Assembly (NCBI RefSeq): GCF_002902345.1
Contig: NZ_PPQB01000019.1
Coordinates: forward strand, 14,540-78,539
Reading direction: 5' to 3'
DNA from: Staphylococcus arlettae
GTDB taxonomy: Bacteria; Bacillota; Bacilli; Staphylococcales; Staphylococcaceae
Length of the DNA stretch: 64,000 nucleotides
The notes under the pieces are model-generated. The model was given only the letters and a program-made list of their open reading frames with translations. It ran no database searches and had not been told where the DNA came from. Both the position numbers and the translations under genes were made by a program. Numbering within the stretch: position 1 is the stretch's first letter; each line of letters opens with the position of its first letter. Positions 41,734-50,874 of this stretch are shown here, piece by piece.

Positions 41734-42339
41734 TTACTGCTTTAATGTTTGCTCTAAAGAGGCTAAATCTTGTTGGTAGTTAATATTTTTATACCAATAG
41801 TCAGGTGCATTTATCTTTTTCACATCTAACCAATCATGTGCCACTCGTGTGTACACATTTTTCAAACTATAATCACCGGAATTTAAAGCACGCTCGATAA
41901 CTTTAAATGTATTAGGACTATAGAATGCAATTGTTGGTATCGGTCGCTCATCTGCTATAAAACCTGCTATATCTAATTGATCTTCAATTAAATGTTCCAC
42001 CATAAATTGATAAAGGTTACTAATAGCTTTTTGCGTTATCATAGGTGTGTCTACGGAAATTACAAAAAACAGTTCTTCTTCTTTATAATGCCCCATAACT
42101 GTATAGATTCCTGCCAAAGGGCCTTTATCACGATGTAGTGGATTGTCGACAAGTACATCTAAATGTTCAAATTTTTTCTCTAATTGTTCATTGGTGCTAA
42201 TAATAATTTGATTAAACATATTAGTAGCATTGAGTACTTCAATAATGCGTTGATAAAAATATTGCCCTTGTATTTGTGCAAATGCTTTTTGATCGCCGAA
42301 ACGTTCTGATTGGCCTCCGGCAAGGATAATTGCTTTCAT
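41734..42339 (-). CDS. mobA: Molybdenum cofactor guanylyltransferase MobA
   Basis: A 201-residue nucleotidyltransferase that links GMP to molybdopterin. The N-terminal nucleotide-binding motif is [18 protein letters not shown] (3-20), [15 protein letters not shown] is typical, and the acidic motif is SVDTPMI. It lies 7 bases after moaD and 13 before moaA. Guanylylated cofactor is needed for DMSO-reductase-family enzymes such as formate dehydrogenase and nitrate reductase. Confidence 0.95.
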   Translation of the reverse strand: MKAIILAGGQSERFGDQKAFAQIQGQYFYQRIIEVLNATNMFNQIIISTNEQLEKKFEHLDVLVDNPLHRDKGPLAGIYTVMGHYKEEELFFVISVDTPMITQKAISNLYQFMVEHLIEDQLDIAGFIADERPIPTIAFYSPNTFKVIERALNSGDYSLKNVYTRVAHDWLDVKKINAPDYWYKNINYQQDLASLEQTLKQ

Positions 42340-42346
42340 TTCTCTA

Positions 42347-42580
42347 TTAACCTCCGCTAACTGGTGGAATCAATGCTACAATATCCATATTTTTCACCGT
42401 ATCATTGTCTTGGACGAACTCTTCATTAACAGCTATTTGATACGTTTTTTCTGACACTTCAGGATATTTAGCATTGATTGTCTCTTTTAATTGTTTAACT
42501 GATATACTATCATTTATTTCTATAATTTCAGTATTTTTCTTCAAAATTTCTTTTAATTCGGCAAAATACAGAATTTGCAT
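42347..42580 (-). CDS. moaD: Molybdopterin synthase sulfur carrier subunit MoaD
   Basis: A 77-residue ubiquitin-fold protein ending VSGG. The C-terminal Gly-Gly is adenylated by MoeB and converted to a thiocarboxylate that supplies sulfur to MoaE. It follows moaE by 2 bases, with GGAGATAACT before the ATG. Confidence 0.95.
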   Translation of the reverse strand: MQILYFAELKEILKKNTEIIEINDSISVKQLKETINAKYPEVSEKTYQIAVNEEFVQDNDTVKNMDIVALIPPVSGG

Positions 42581-42582
42581 AG

Positions 42583-43029
42583 TTATCTCCTTTCAACTGC
42601 ATCATCATAATAACCACGTTGATGACCTTGCCATTGTGCACCGTCTTCCCAAATTTCTTTTTTCCAAATAGGTACAATCTCTTTAATACGCTCAATTGCG
42701 TACTCATTCGCTTGATATGCAGCTTTTCGATGTGGTGCAGCCACACTAATTAATACTGCAATATCTGAAATATTCAATGGCCCAATTCTATGTACAATTG
42801 CTATAGTCGTACCAGGCCACTCTTTTGAAATTTCATCACCTATTTGAGCTAACTTTTTTTCTGCCATTGGTATATATGCTTCGTATTCTAGATATTGAGT
42901 CTTCACACCTTTAGTCCACTCTCGGACATGTCCTGTAAATACTACGACAGCACCTTTATGCGCATCGACTACAAATTCTCTATATTGTTCTGGTTCGATT
43001 GGTTGCTCAATTACTTCAAACTGCTTCAT
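42583..43029 (-). CDS. moaE: Molybdopterin synthase catalytic subunit MoaE
   Basis: A 148-residue catalytic subunit. GAVVVFTGHVREWTKG, VAAPHRKAAYQANEYAIERI and the catalytic Lys region VPIWKKEIWEDGAQWQG are diagnostic. Its ATG overlaps the mobB stop (ATGA) and moaD follows after 2 bases. Confidence 0.96.
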   Translation of the reverse strand: MKQFEVIEQPIEPEQYREFVVDAHKGAVVVFTGHVREWTKGVKTQYLEYEAYIPMAEKKLAQIGDEISKEWPGTTIAIVHRIGPLNISDIAVLISVAAPHRKAAYQANEYAIERIKEIVPIWKKEIWEDGAQWQGHQRGYYDDAVERR

Positions 43030-43505
43030 GTTATCAACCCTTTAGCTGTAATAAATGACCGTAACCATAAATTATAATCGTTTAAAGCTTCCTGATCATT
43101 CAATGTTAAACTATATTGAACATTGGTCAACGTTAATAGTTCAGTCAATGCTTCTTGATCTCGATAAATAACAACCTTATCAAAATCTTCATGTTTAAAA
43201 CCTTCTACCAATGTAATATCACAGTCTATTGTAACAGATGAGTCAATCAGTGTTGAAAGGTTCTGCTTTGGTTGGCGTGTAACGGATTGTTGAACATAAT
43301 TACCTTGCACAATAGCTTGATCAGCTCCGGCATTAAAATGTTTCATATGATCCACGTTACTATGTTGTAAAGTGATTTCATCGTCTATGTGACCGTGATT
43401 TTTTATTGTCACAACACGCAAATTGTGTGCTTTCAACAACGCAACTGTATGTTCCATTAATGTCGTCTTACCTGAATTTTTATATCCTACAATTTGCAAA
43501 ATCAT
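43026..43505 (-). CDS. mobB: Molybdopterin-guanine dinucleotide biosynthesis protein MobB
   Basis: A 159-residue GTP-binding adapter. The P-loop GYKNSGKTTL is at 7-16, followed by VVTIKNHGHIDDE and VEGFKHEDFDKVVIYR. It assists MobA. Four-base ATGA overlaps link it to moeA upstream and moaE downstream. Confidence 0.95.
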   Translation of the reverse strand: MILQIVGYKNSGKTTLMEHTVALLKAHNLRVVTIKNHGHIDDEITLQHSNVDHMKHFNAGADQAIVQGNYVQQSVTRQPKQNLSTLIDSSVTIDCDITLVEGFKHEDFDKVVIYRDQEALTELLTLTNVQYSLTLNDQEALNDYNLWLRSFITAKGLIT

Positions 43506-44761
43506 AACAATAATTCCGTTTCAAATGCTGTAGAATCAGTTAATATGACATCAACCGTATAACCTTTTTGATACCCTCGTGTTCCGCCTGGTAACATAAT
43601 CATCGCATTACTATGTGCAATAGCAATGACGGCACCTGATTTATTGAAGCCTGAAGGTACTACGGTCATTTCTTTGCCGTTAAACGTTGTTGTGGCACGG
43701 ATAAAGCGACTAAAAGGATTAGGCTTTGCAAAGGCTTCCATTAATGTAGCTTGTACAATTTGAGGATAGATTGCATTTGCCCCCATCATGGCATATACAG
43801 CTGGTTTGACAAATAATTCAAAACCAGTAAAGCAGGCTGATGGGTTACCGGATAGACCAAATAAATAAGTGTCCTTTGTTACTGCAACTGTAGTCACACT
43901 ACCGGGACGCATCGCTACTTTGTTAAACAACACGTTTGCTTGTAATGCCTCGTAAATAGCAGGCAAGTAGTCGAAGTCGCCAACTGAAACACCACCTGTT
44001 GTAATTACAATATCATGTTCTTCTGTAGCTTGTTTAACCACTGCAATACTACTCTCTAAATCATCATGTTGTATTTTATACACTTTACTCGTGAGCTTGT
44101 GTTTAGTAATGAGTGCATTAATCATTGGACCATTAGAGTTTCTTATTTTTCCAGGTTCCAATGGGTCAGCAACATCTAACAGTTCACTGCCAGTAGCAAT
44201 AATTGCTACGCTTGGTTTTCGATAAACTGGAACTTCAGTATAGCCATATGTAGCTAATACTGCGATAGCACCTGCATTAATATGTTGTCCTCGCTGTAAA
44301 ACGACATCATTTTCTTGTGTTTCTTCACCTTGTAATGACACATTTTCATGATGTTCAAAAGGTTTTCTAATAGAAAATGAGTCGTCATCTTCTATTGTTT
44401 GTTCTAACATCACGACTGCATCTGCACCTTCTGGAATAGCTGCACCAGTCATAATTCTTATAGCTTCACCTTGTGCTAATGTTTTGTCTGATACCGACCC
44501 TGCTCCGATATGATCAATCACCCTAAATGTTTTTCTATGTTCTCCACTCGCATTTTGTGAGTCAACACTTCTAATAGCAAATCCATCATATGGCGATTTA
44601 TTAAATCTTGGGATGTCATAAGTTGCAATAATATCTTGCGCTAAAATGTAACCTAAACTTTCATCTAATGCTACTGTAGTAGTAGGCATAACAAAGCTTT
44701 CTTTTACAACACGCTCAATTGCATCTTTAACTGGTATGGGCGTTCTCTTTTCTACAGTCAT
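43502..44761 (-). CDS. moeA: Molybdopterin molybdenumtransferase MoeA
   Basis: A 419-residue enzyme that inserts molybdenum into adenylylated molybdopterin. The signature TTGGVSVGDFDYLP (about 255-268) and GLSGNPSACFTGFELFVKPA are diagnostic, as is IMTGAAIPEGADAVVMLEQ. GGAG lies 7 bases before the ATG. It heads the six-gene minus-strand operon and is divergent from moaC across only 60 bases. Confidence 0.97.
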   Translation of the reverse strand: MTVEKRTPIPVKDAIERVVKESFVMPTTTVALDESLGYILAQDIIATYDIPRFNKSPYDGFAIRSVDSQNASGEHRKTFRVIDHIGAGSVSDKTLAQGEAIRIMTGAAIPEGADAVVMLEQTIEDDDSFSIRKPFEHHENVSLQGEETQENDVVLQRGQHINAGAIAVLATYGYTEVPVYRKPSVAIIATGSELLDVADPLEPGKIRNSNGPMINALITKHKLTSKVYKIQHDDLESSIAVVKQATEEHDIVITTGGVSVGDFDYLPAIYEALQANVLFNKVAMRPGSVTTVAVTKDTYLFGLSGNPSACFTGFELFVKPAVYAMMGANAIYPQIVQATLMEAFAKPNPFSRFIRATTTFNGKEMTVVPSGFNKSGAVIAIAHSNAMIMLPGGTRGYQKGYTVDVILTDSTAFETELLL

Positions 44762-44792
44762 TGTATTGCTCCTTTCAAAATATAATTCATGT

Positions 44793-44798
44793 TATAAT
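44793..44798 (+). promoter_or_regulatory. moaC -10 (extended)
   Basis: TGtTATAAT (44790-44798) is an extended -10 just upstream of the moaC Shine-Dalgarno GAGGAGG. No good -35 is seen, which suits an extended -10 promoter. Confidence 0.45.
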
Positions 44799-44821
44799 AT
44801 GTCATGTTGAGGAGGTAAATT

Positions 44822-45325
44822 ATGTCTGATTTTACACATATAAATGAACAAGGTAACGCTAAAATGGTAGATGTTTCCACTAAAGATATTACAAAACGTT
44901 CAGCAACTGCACACTCAAGTATTACCGTAAATGCTAATATTTACCAGCAAATTATCGAGCATACGAATCACAAAGGTAATGTACTTAATACAGCTCAAAT
45001 TGCAGGCATTATGGCTGCTAAAAATACTGCTATAATAATTCCTATGTGTCACCCATTACCTTTAACAGGTATCGATGTTAATTACCGTTGGCATACAACT
45101 GATTCGGAATATACACTTAATATTGAAGTAACAGTTTCTACTACCGGTAAAACTGGCGTAGAAATGGAAGCTTTAACCGCTGCATCTGTAGTTGCATTAA
45201 CTATTTATGATATGACGAAAGCACTAGATAAAGGTATGATCATTGGTAACACGTATTTGGAAGCAAAATCTGGAGGTAAGTCCGGAGACTATCAACGTAA
45301 TGGTAATACCAACGACTTGGAATAG
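44822..45325 (+). CDS. moaC: Cyclic pyranopterin monophosphate synthase MoaC
   Basis: A 167-residue hexameric enzyme acting after Moa[34 protein letters not shown] and [20 protein letters not shown] are diagnostic and include the active-site His and Glu. GAGGAGG lies 7 bases before the ATG. It is the only cofactor-synthesis gene on the plus strand here. Confidence 0.97.
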   Translation: MSDFTHINEQGNAKMVDVSTKDITKRSATAHSSITVNANIYQQIIEHTNHKGNVLNTAQIAGIMAAKNTAIIIPMCHPLPLTGIDVNYRWHTTDSEYTLNIEVTVSTTGKTGVEMEALTAASVVALTIYDMTKALDKGMIIGNTYLEAKSGGKSGDYQRNGNTNDLE

Positions 45326-45337
45326 CATTGAATACGA

Positions 45338-45369
45338 TTAAACGCATATACGAAATGATATGCGTTTAA
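45338..45369. terminator. Bidirectional terminator between moaC and moaB
   Basis: TTAAACGCATAT / ATATGCGTTTAA (12 bp, 8-base loop) followed on the plus strand by eight T. The distal arm overlaps the moaB stop codon. Confidence 0.85.
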
Positions 45370-45872
45370 TTTTTTTTAGTCATCTCATGTACTAAATGTG
45401 TCAATTCGACACGGATTAATTTGGTTATGGCTAATCGGATTGCACCTGTAGAACCGGGTAGGCAAAAGATTAATTGTTGATTCATCGTTCCACCCAACGC
45501 TCTTGACAACAACGCACGGGTACCAACATCCTCGGTATAACTTAAATATCTAAATAGTTCACCAAAGCCTTCTATTTCTTTGGTCAACATCGGTTTCACG
45601 GCTTCAATCGTTACATCTCTTGGAGCTATTCCCGTACCTCCAGTGGTAATAATCACATCTATTGCTAAACTTTTCCATGTTTCAATTACTTGCTGAATCG
45701 ACACTAAATCATCTTTGACAATTTCGTACTGCTGAATCACTACTTCATCCGACATCTCAGTAAGTAATTCTTGTATTAATTGCCCACCCTTATCTGTAGT
45801 TTTATCTCTCGTATCTGAAACTGTTAATACGGCACAATTAATTGGCCTATTCAACTTCACATTCGTATGCAC
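45366..45872 (-). CDS. moaB: Molybdenum cofactor biosynthesis protein MoaB
   Basis: A 168-residue MogA/MoaB-fold protein. [20 protein letters not shown] and [16 protein letters not shown] are the molybdopterin-binding hallmarks; it probably adenylylates molybdopterin before MoeA. The start is GTG at 45872 after a GGGGGGG site. It lies 15 bases after moeB. Confidence 0.95.
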   Translation of the reverse strand: MHTNVKLNRPINCAVLTVSDTRDKTTDKGGQLIQELLTEMSDEVVIQQYEIVKDDLVSIQQVIETWKSLAIDVIITTGGTGIAPRDVTIEAVKPMLTKEIEGFGELFRYLSYTEDVGTRALLSRALGGTMNQQLIFCLPGSTGAIRLAITKLIRVELTHLVHEMTKKN

Positions 45873-45887
45873 TATTATCCCCCCCTT

Positions 45888-46892
45888 TTAACCAAATAAT
45901 TTATTCACTAAAGTGGCGGCTTGTGCTGGCTTGGTCATACCATGAATGAGCAATCTACCATTTTGAAAACTTATAATACGATGTCCTTCATATTGAAACA
46001 TTATCATATAATTATTAGATTTAAATGGAATTGCTTTAGCTATTAAAAATTGATGCAACATTTCCTGGGAAATAGTTGGATTATCAAACTGTACAGTATC
46101 TCTTCCACATAGCGTTGCATATTGTTTATTCGCTTGTGTTAACTCGGTAAATTGTGGGTGATCGCCACATGTCTCACAATCTGCTCGATGCATTTTGCTA
46201 AAACCAAAGGCATGATGTTCTCCTGACCACACGTCCCCATAAGTATATTTAGTGTCAACTTCAGCACCTACGATTAACTTGAGTGCATCTTTAATTTGGA
46301 GACTTGTTGTCATGGTAACTGCAGGTTGAATCACACCTACAGTATCACACGTCATATTAATGGCAGGTAATTGTGGTAACAAGCAATTAAAACACGGTGT
46401 CTTACCGGGACTAAAAACAGCTTCAACATAAGTACTTTGAACTACGCCACCATATATCCACGGAATACGCTGCTTATATGCAAAACCATTAATTAAACGT
46501 CTAGTATCAAAATTATCTGTAGCATCAATAATTAATGTTATATTGTGCCCATATTGTTCTAACGTTGCAGGTGTCACATGTTCTACATATGCGTGAATAT
46601 CGACATCACTGCTTATTTGTTTTAATGCTTGTTCGGCAGCTATTGCTTTAGGTAGCGCTTCAAGCGCATCTTGTTCAGTAAATAATGTTTGTCTTTGCAA
46701 GTTACTATACTCAATATAATCACGATCTATAATAGTTATTTCACCTATACCTGCGCGCACTAGCCCTTCAGCTACATGTGTACCCAATGCACCCATACCT
46801 ATAATTAAGATATGTGCTTTAGCAATCAATGTTTGACCTTGCTGACCTATGTTTTGAAATAATATTTGCCTAGAATAACGTCCATTAGTCAC
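45888..46892 (-). CDS. moeB: MoaD-activating adenylyltransferase MoeB (ThiF/HesA family)
   Basis: A 334-residue E1-like enzyme. The nucleotide motif GMGALG is at 32-37, followed by IDRDYIEYSNLQRQTLF, the Cys region MTCDTVGVIQPAV and two CxxC pairs (CFNC and CETC) for zinc. It adenylylates the C-terminus of MoaD. The GTG at 46892 has GGGG 7 bases upstream and a TTGTTA-N17-TATAAT promoter 30 bases further, so an ATG at 46964 upstream of that promoter is rejected. Confidence 0.93.
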   Translation of the reverse strand: MTNGRYSRQILFQNIGQQGQTLIAKAHILIIGMGALGTHVAEGLVRAGIGEITIIDRDYIEYSNLQRQTLFTEQDALEALPKAIAAEQALKQISSDVDIHAYVEHVTPATLEQYGHNITLIIDATDNFDTRRLINGFAYKQRIPWIYGGVVQSTYVEAVFSPGKTPCFNCLLPQLPAINMTCDTVGVIQPAVTMTTSLQIKDALKLIVGAEVDTKYTYGDVWSGEHHAFGFSKMHRADCETCGDHPQFTELTQANKQYATLCGRDTVQFDNPTISQEMLHQFLIAKAIPFKSNNYMIMFQYEGHRIISFQNGRLLIHGMTKPAQAATLVNKLFG

Positions 46893-46922
46893 CTTAATAC
46901 CCCTTTTTTTATCGTTAACTTC

Positions 46923-46951
46923 ATTATAGAACTTGTAGTCACCTGTAACAA
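46923..46951 (-). promoter_or_regulatory. moeB-moaB promoter
   Basis: Minus strand: TTGTTA (46951-46946), 17-base spacer, perfect TATAAT (46928-46923). Confidence 0.75.
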
Positions 46952-47033
46952 TAGTTTCAAACAAATCATAGATTTATTTCATATTTATCTCAATTGACAA
47001 TTAATTTATGCAACATAATATTGGCATTGCTTT

Positions 47034-47117
47034 GACCTGATTCCTGTGGAAATAGCACGCGTCGAAGATTACAAGATGAGACAGTGTCCACGGAAAGCGT
47101 GCAAAAAAACTGCCGAC
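47034..47117. repeat. Dispersed repeat R4
   Basis: TGATTCCTGTGG, CGAAGATTACAAGATGAGAC, AGTGTCCACGGAAAGCGTGCA, AAAAAACTGCC: the same order and orientation as R1. Its A-run and ACTGCC end form part of the modABC terminator. Confidence 0.65.
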
Positions 47118-47139
47118 AAAGTCAATACTTGTCGACAGT
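47103..47139 (-). terminator. modABC terminator
   Basis: Minus strand: ACTGTCGACAA (47139-47129) pairs with TTGTCGGCAGT (47119-47109), one G-U, followed by TTTTTT. It lies 23 bases after modC. Confidence 0.85.
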
Positions 47140-47161
47140 CTAAGAGTAACACCCTTATATG

Positions 47162-47779
47162 CTACTCTTTTTCCCCTTCTATTGTTATAATCTCATCTGC
47201 TAATTGTTGTGCTTCAAAATTTGAATGGGTAACAAAAATCATAGGTATTTGCCATAATTCAAATATTGTTCTTACCATGGACATACTATTTTCTTTAGTT
47301 AAGTCATCAAGGCTAGAAAACGGCTCATCCAATAAAATCAAGTCAGGTTTAGTGCTCAGGGCTCTAGCTAATGCCACCCTTTGCGCCTCACCACCAGATA
47401 AAGTTGCGGGGTATTGTTTTACTAAATCAGAAATATTTAACTTCTGCATTAACTGCGTAATATGTTGTGACATTGGAGTCATAAAAGTGAGATTTTGCAA
47501 TACCGTCATATGTGGAAATAATTGATAATCTTGAAACAAATAGCCAATATTACGTTTTTGAATTTTCACTTGCTGTTCAACTTTAGTATCCGTCAAAGTT
47601 TTATTGCCGATTTTAATAAATGCTGAATCTGGTTGAGTTAGTCCTGCAATAATGTTAAGAATAGTAGTTTTACCAATACCTGATGGCCCTTGTATAGCAT
47701 AAATTTTAGGTTCGTCATCATTAATTTGAATTTGAATTTTGTTTAATTGTAACTGATGTGATAAAACAATATGTAACAT
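47162..47779 (-). CDS. modC: Molybdate ABC transporter ATP-binding protein ModC
   Basis: A 205-residue ABC ATPase. Walker A is GPSGIGKTT (31-39), the signature is LSGGEAQRVALARAL and Walker B is PDLILLDEPFSSLD. It lacks the C-terminal molybdate-sensing domain of E. coli ModC and is a short form. Its ATG overlaps the modB stop. Confidence 0.93.
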   Translation of the reverse strand: MLHIVLSHQLQLNKIQIQINDDEPKIYAIQGPSGIGKTTILNIIAGLTQPDSAFIKIGNKTLTDTKVEQQVKIQKRNIGYLFQDYQLFPHMTVLQNLTFMTPMSQHITQLMQKLNISDLVKQYPATLSGGEAQRVALARALSTKPDLILLDEPFSSLDDLTKENSMSMVRTIFELWQIPMIFVTHSNFEAQQLADEIITIEGEKE

Positions 47780-48450
47780 TAATCCCCCTCCAAATAACGT
47801 GACCTATTCATTAAATTCAATGCTCCAATAACTGAGACTGCAAATGCAATAAGCACAAGTACCCATAACCATGCTTGATTTTCTTTGCCTTGTTCTACTA
47901 AAAAGTAGATTTCTAAAGGTAACGTATTGGTTTTATTCGGTATATATCCGGCAACCATTAACGTCGCTCCAAATTCACCAATTGCACGAGCAAAGCTCAT
48001 CATAATACCGGAAATTATAGGTCTTTTCGCTAACGGTAAAATGAGGCGAAAGAAAATTCTCCCTTCGCTAGCACCCATAGTTCTAGCGGTATTCAACATT
48101 TTTTTATCTATGCTACGAAACCCTTGTACTGTATGTTGATACATTAATGGAAAACTGACAATAACAGATGCAATAACTGCGCCTGTCAGCGTAAAAATAA
48201 CAGGTATATGTAATACATTAGTTATAAAACCACCGATATAATTGTTTGGTGAAAAAATAATTAATAAAATAAATCCCAACACAGTAGGAGGTAAAACGAT
48301 TGGTAAAATAATCAAACTTTCCATTATTCTAGAAAACCAACCTTTTTGCTGATATAACCATTTTGCCATGATAATACCAAGTATAGTAACAATTATAGTA
48401 CTAGTGATAGCAACCTTTAGCGAAATCCAAAATGGTGTAATATCTGGCAC
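47779..48450 (-). CDS. modB: Molybdate ABC transporter permease ModB
   Basis: A 223-residue permease with five to six helices. LPPTVLGFILLIIF and the EAA-type loop GASEGRIFFRLILPLAKRPI that docks on ModC are diagnostic. The start is GTG at 48450 with GGAGG upstream. It lies 18 bases after modA. Confidence 0.95.
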   Translation of the reverse strand: MPDITPFWISLKVAITSTIIVTILGIIMAKWLYQQKGWFSRIMESLIILPIVLPPTVLGFILLIIFSPNNYIGGFITNVLHIPVIFTLTGAVIASVIVSFPLMYQHTVQGFRSIDKKMLNTARTMGASEGRIFFRLILPLAKRPIISGIMMSFARAIGEFGATLMVAGYIPNKTNTLPLEIYFLVEQGKENQAWLWVLVLIAFAVSVIGALNLMNRSRYLEGD

Positions 48451-48468
48451 TTCAATTACCTCCTATAG

Positions 48469-49236
48469 TTAAACTTTAAAGTCATACTTTTCTAAAATCT
48501 CTTTCGCTTCTTTGGTTTTTAAAAATTTCATCCATGCTTTTGCTTCTTTTTTATTAGACACTGTCGCAGCTTGATACGTAATTGGTGTTTTTAAAGTTGC
48601 TTTTCCAAGTTCTTTAACATCGGTTTGGCCATTCTTTTTATGCTGTGCTAAATCGGTTTGATAAACATAACCAAATTGTGCGTTACCTTTAGTTACATAA
48701 TTAAGAACTTGACGTACATCTTTAGCATAAACTAGATGCGGTTTCACATTGTCATATAAGTTTTGGTCTTTTAAAAATTGCTGTGCATATTTTCCAGCTG
48801 GCACAGAATTAGGCTCACCAATGGCTACTTTCTCATCGTTTTTAAGTTGTGATAAATCTTGTTTATCCGTTTTACTATTACCAATTAAAACCAGTTCGTT
48901 TTGAGCGTAATTATATGTATTATGCGCTTTGTCTTTATCCGCTAATATTTTAACATCTTTGATGTTAGCTGACATAAAAACATCGCTAGGTGCTCCCTTT
49001 TCAATTTGTTGTCTTAATGACCCAGAACCACCGTAATTAAAATTAATAGCTACCTTGTCATGTTGTTTGTTAAAGGCTTGTTCTAATTCTTTTGTGACGT
49101 CAGTTAAACTAGCTGCTGCTGAAATATTTAGCGTGTCTTTTTGTGTTGAACTTTTGTTCGACTTTTTCTCTGTTGATTGGCCACAACCTGCTAAAATAAT
49201 TATGCCAATTAGTAAAAATGTAATTAGTCTTTTCAT
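48469..49236 (-). CDS. modA: Molybdate-binding lipoprotein ModA
   Basis: A 255-residue lipoprotein: an N-terminal signal with the lipobox LAGC (Cys18), then AAASLTDVTKELEQAF, NYGGSGSLRQQIEKGAPSDV and GEPNSVPAGKYA, the oxyanion-binding loops of the family. The ATG at 49236 has AAGGGG 8 bases upstream, and the signal peptide begins correctly there. It delivers molybdate to ModBC. A TATAAT (minus strand, 49266-49261) stands just upstream. Confidence 0.96.
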   Translation of the reverse strand: MKRLITFLLIGIIILAGCGQSTEKKSNKSSTQKDTLNISAAASLTDVTKELEQAFNKQHDKVAINFNYGGSGSLRQQIEKGAPSDVFMSANIKDVKILADKDKAHNTYNYAQNELVLIGNSKTDKQDLSQLKNDEKVAIGEPNSVPAGKYAQQFLKDQNLYDNVKPHLVYAKDVRQVLNYVTKGNAQFGYVYQTDLAQHKKNGQTDVKELGKATLKTPITYQAATVSNKKEAKAWMKFLKTKEAKEILEKYDFKV

Positions 49237-49289
49237 GTATATTACCCCTTCCACAAATTAATTATAACCGTATTAATATTCAAATTAAA

Positions 49290-49339
49290 GAGAGTGGTGT
49301 AGGATTCAAATTTTTAATTTGATTCCTACACCACTCTTT
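49290..49339. terminator. Hairpin between modA and galT
   Basis: GAGTGGTGTAGGA...TCAAATT pairs with AATTTGA...TCCTACACCACTC (21-base arms, one mismatch). On the minus strand it lies 44 bases after galT and is a likely terminator of the gal operon. Confidence 0.8.
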
Positions 49340-49382
49340 CGTTGAAGTTAATAGGCGTTGTACATAAATCTCTAGTTGTTTA

Positions 49383-50873
49383 TTATAGTTTTGATGTAAA
49401 TCTATGAAAGGCTTGTTTTCCTTCAACAGTTTGTTTAAATACACCTGCATCTTCTAATACACGTGTAAATTTTTTACCAACTTCTTGTTCAACAATGCTA
49501 TCCACGTTAGAGTTTGTGAAATTATATTGCTTAAGCATTTGGTCTGCCCATGTTTTGTGTGATCCTATATCTATAGCATAACCACCTAGCAAATAACGCT
49601 TTACATCTTGTAGTTCTTTTTTTAGACGACCAGGTAAAATAGCAGTACCCATAACTTCAATTAAACCTATATTCTCTTGTTTAATATGTTGTACATCTCG
49701 GTGTGGGTGATAAATACCTTCAGGATATTGCTCAGAGGTCTGGTTATCTCGCAACACGATGTCCACTTCATATTGCTGTGCACGATAACGTGCGATTGGT
49801 GTAACTGTGTGATGACGTTGGCCATCTTCACTTACTGCTTTAATATCCGCTTGAATGTCTGAATAGCTATTCCATTGTTCCATCACATATGTAGCCGCTT
49901 CAATTAATTCAGCTTTATCCTTTGATTTTAATCTAATAACACTCATTGGCCATTGCAATGTATAACTTGTAACAGCTGAGTAAGGTGTTAACTCAAAAGC
50001 TTCTTGTTGTGCAGCTAAATCCATCGGAAAAGTGTAACGACCTGCTTGATAATGATTATGCGATAAAATAGATCCTCCAACGATAGGAATATCCGCATTA
50101 GAACCTATAAAATAATGTGGAAATTGATCAATAAAATCTAATAAATTAACAAAAGTTTCTCTATTGATGTTCATTGGTTCATGACGTTCTGACAAGACTA
50201 TACTATGCTCTTTAAAGTATGCGTACGGTGAATATTGAAATCCCCAGCGATGTTGACCAAGTTGCAATCTAATTATTCGATGATTGCGACGTGCTGCTTG
50301 AGTCACACTACCTTCAAAACCTTCATTTTCCATACATAACGCACATTTTGGATAGTTAGTAGTTTTTTGAGCTTTCTCGCGTGCTATTTGTTTTGCATCT
50401 TTTTCTGGCTTTGATAAATTGATTGTTATTTCTAGTTCGCCATATTCAGTTGGCACCGTATAATTAATATTTTTCGCAATTGCATCTTCTTTTACATAAT
50501 GGTTACGTTTCGATATGTCATAAAAATAATCCGTCGCTGCACTGTGGTCATTTTGATATTTTTCCCAAAAAATTTTATTTATTTGTGAAGGTTTCGGAGT
50601 GATTAAATCTAAAATATTAGCTTCAGTTATTTCTTTACGATATAAACTATCTTCTAGCAATTCATTGTCGATGGCTTGTGTTATCCATAGTTGTGTAATT
50701 TCATTAGCATCGAGCTGTCCATAATTACTTTCTTCTTCAGTCGTTGTAACACCTTCTGCATTCAAATAAGTCAATAATTGATTTTGAATGTAGTAAGCAT
50801 CTTCATATTCATAATCTCCATGTTGTACCGCTTCATCAATGAATCGTTTAACTAATTGTTGGCTTAATAACAT
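49383..50873 (-). CDS. galT: UDP-glucose--hexose-1-phosphate uridylyltransferase, class II
   Basis: A 496-residue class II (Firmicute) GalT that swaps UMP between UDP-glucose and galactose-1-phosphate. GGSILSHNHYQAGRYTFPM carries the active-site HxHxQ-type motif, and CALCMENEGFEG a Cys pair. The ATG at 50873 follows GAGGAGG by 6 bases and lies 1 base after galE; the longer frame starting at 50957 would overlap galE by 83 bases. It is the last gene of galK-galE-galT. Confidence 0.94.
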   Translation of the reverse strand: MLLSQQLVKRFIDEAVQHGDYEYEDAYYIQNQLLTYLNAEGVTTTEEESNYGQLDANEITQLWITQAIDNELLEDSLYRKEITEANILDLITPKPSQINKIFWEKYQNDHSAATDYFYDISKRNHYVKEDAIAKNINYTVPTEYGELEITINLSKPEKDAKQIAREKAQKTTNYPKCALCMENEGFEGSVTQAARRNHRIIRLQLGQHRWGFQYSPYAYFKEHSIVLSERHEPMNINRETFVNLLDFIDQFPHYFIGSNADIPIVGGSILSHNHYQAGRYTFPMDLAAQQEAFELTPYSAVTSYTLQWPMSVIRLKSKDKAELIEAATYVMEQWNSYSDIQADIKAVSEDGQRHHTVTPIARYRAQQYEVDIVLRDNQTSEQYPEGIYHPHRDVQHIKQENIGLIEVMGTAILPGRLKKELQDVKRYLLGGYAIDIGSHKTWADQMLKQYNFTNSNVDSIVEQEVGKKFTRVLEDAGVFKQTVEGKQAFHRFTSKL

Positions 50874-50874
50874 G

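Noticed and set aside
44762-44821. Molybdenum-cofactor riboswitch between moeA and moaC
   Set aside because: Only 60 bases separate the genes, too short for the known Moco RNA.
46893-46964. N-terminal extension of moeB
   Set aside because: The extension covers a TTGTTA-N17-TATAAT promoter and the Shine-Dalgarno of the GTG start at 46892.
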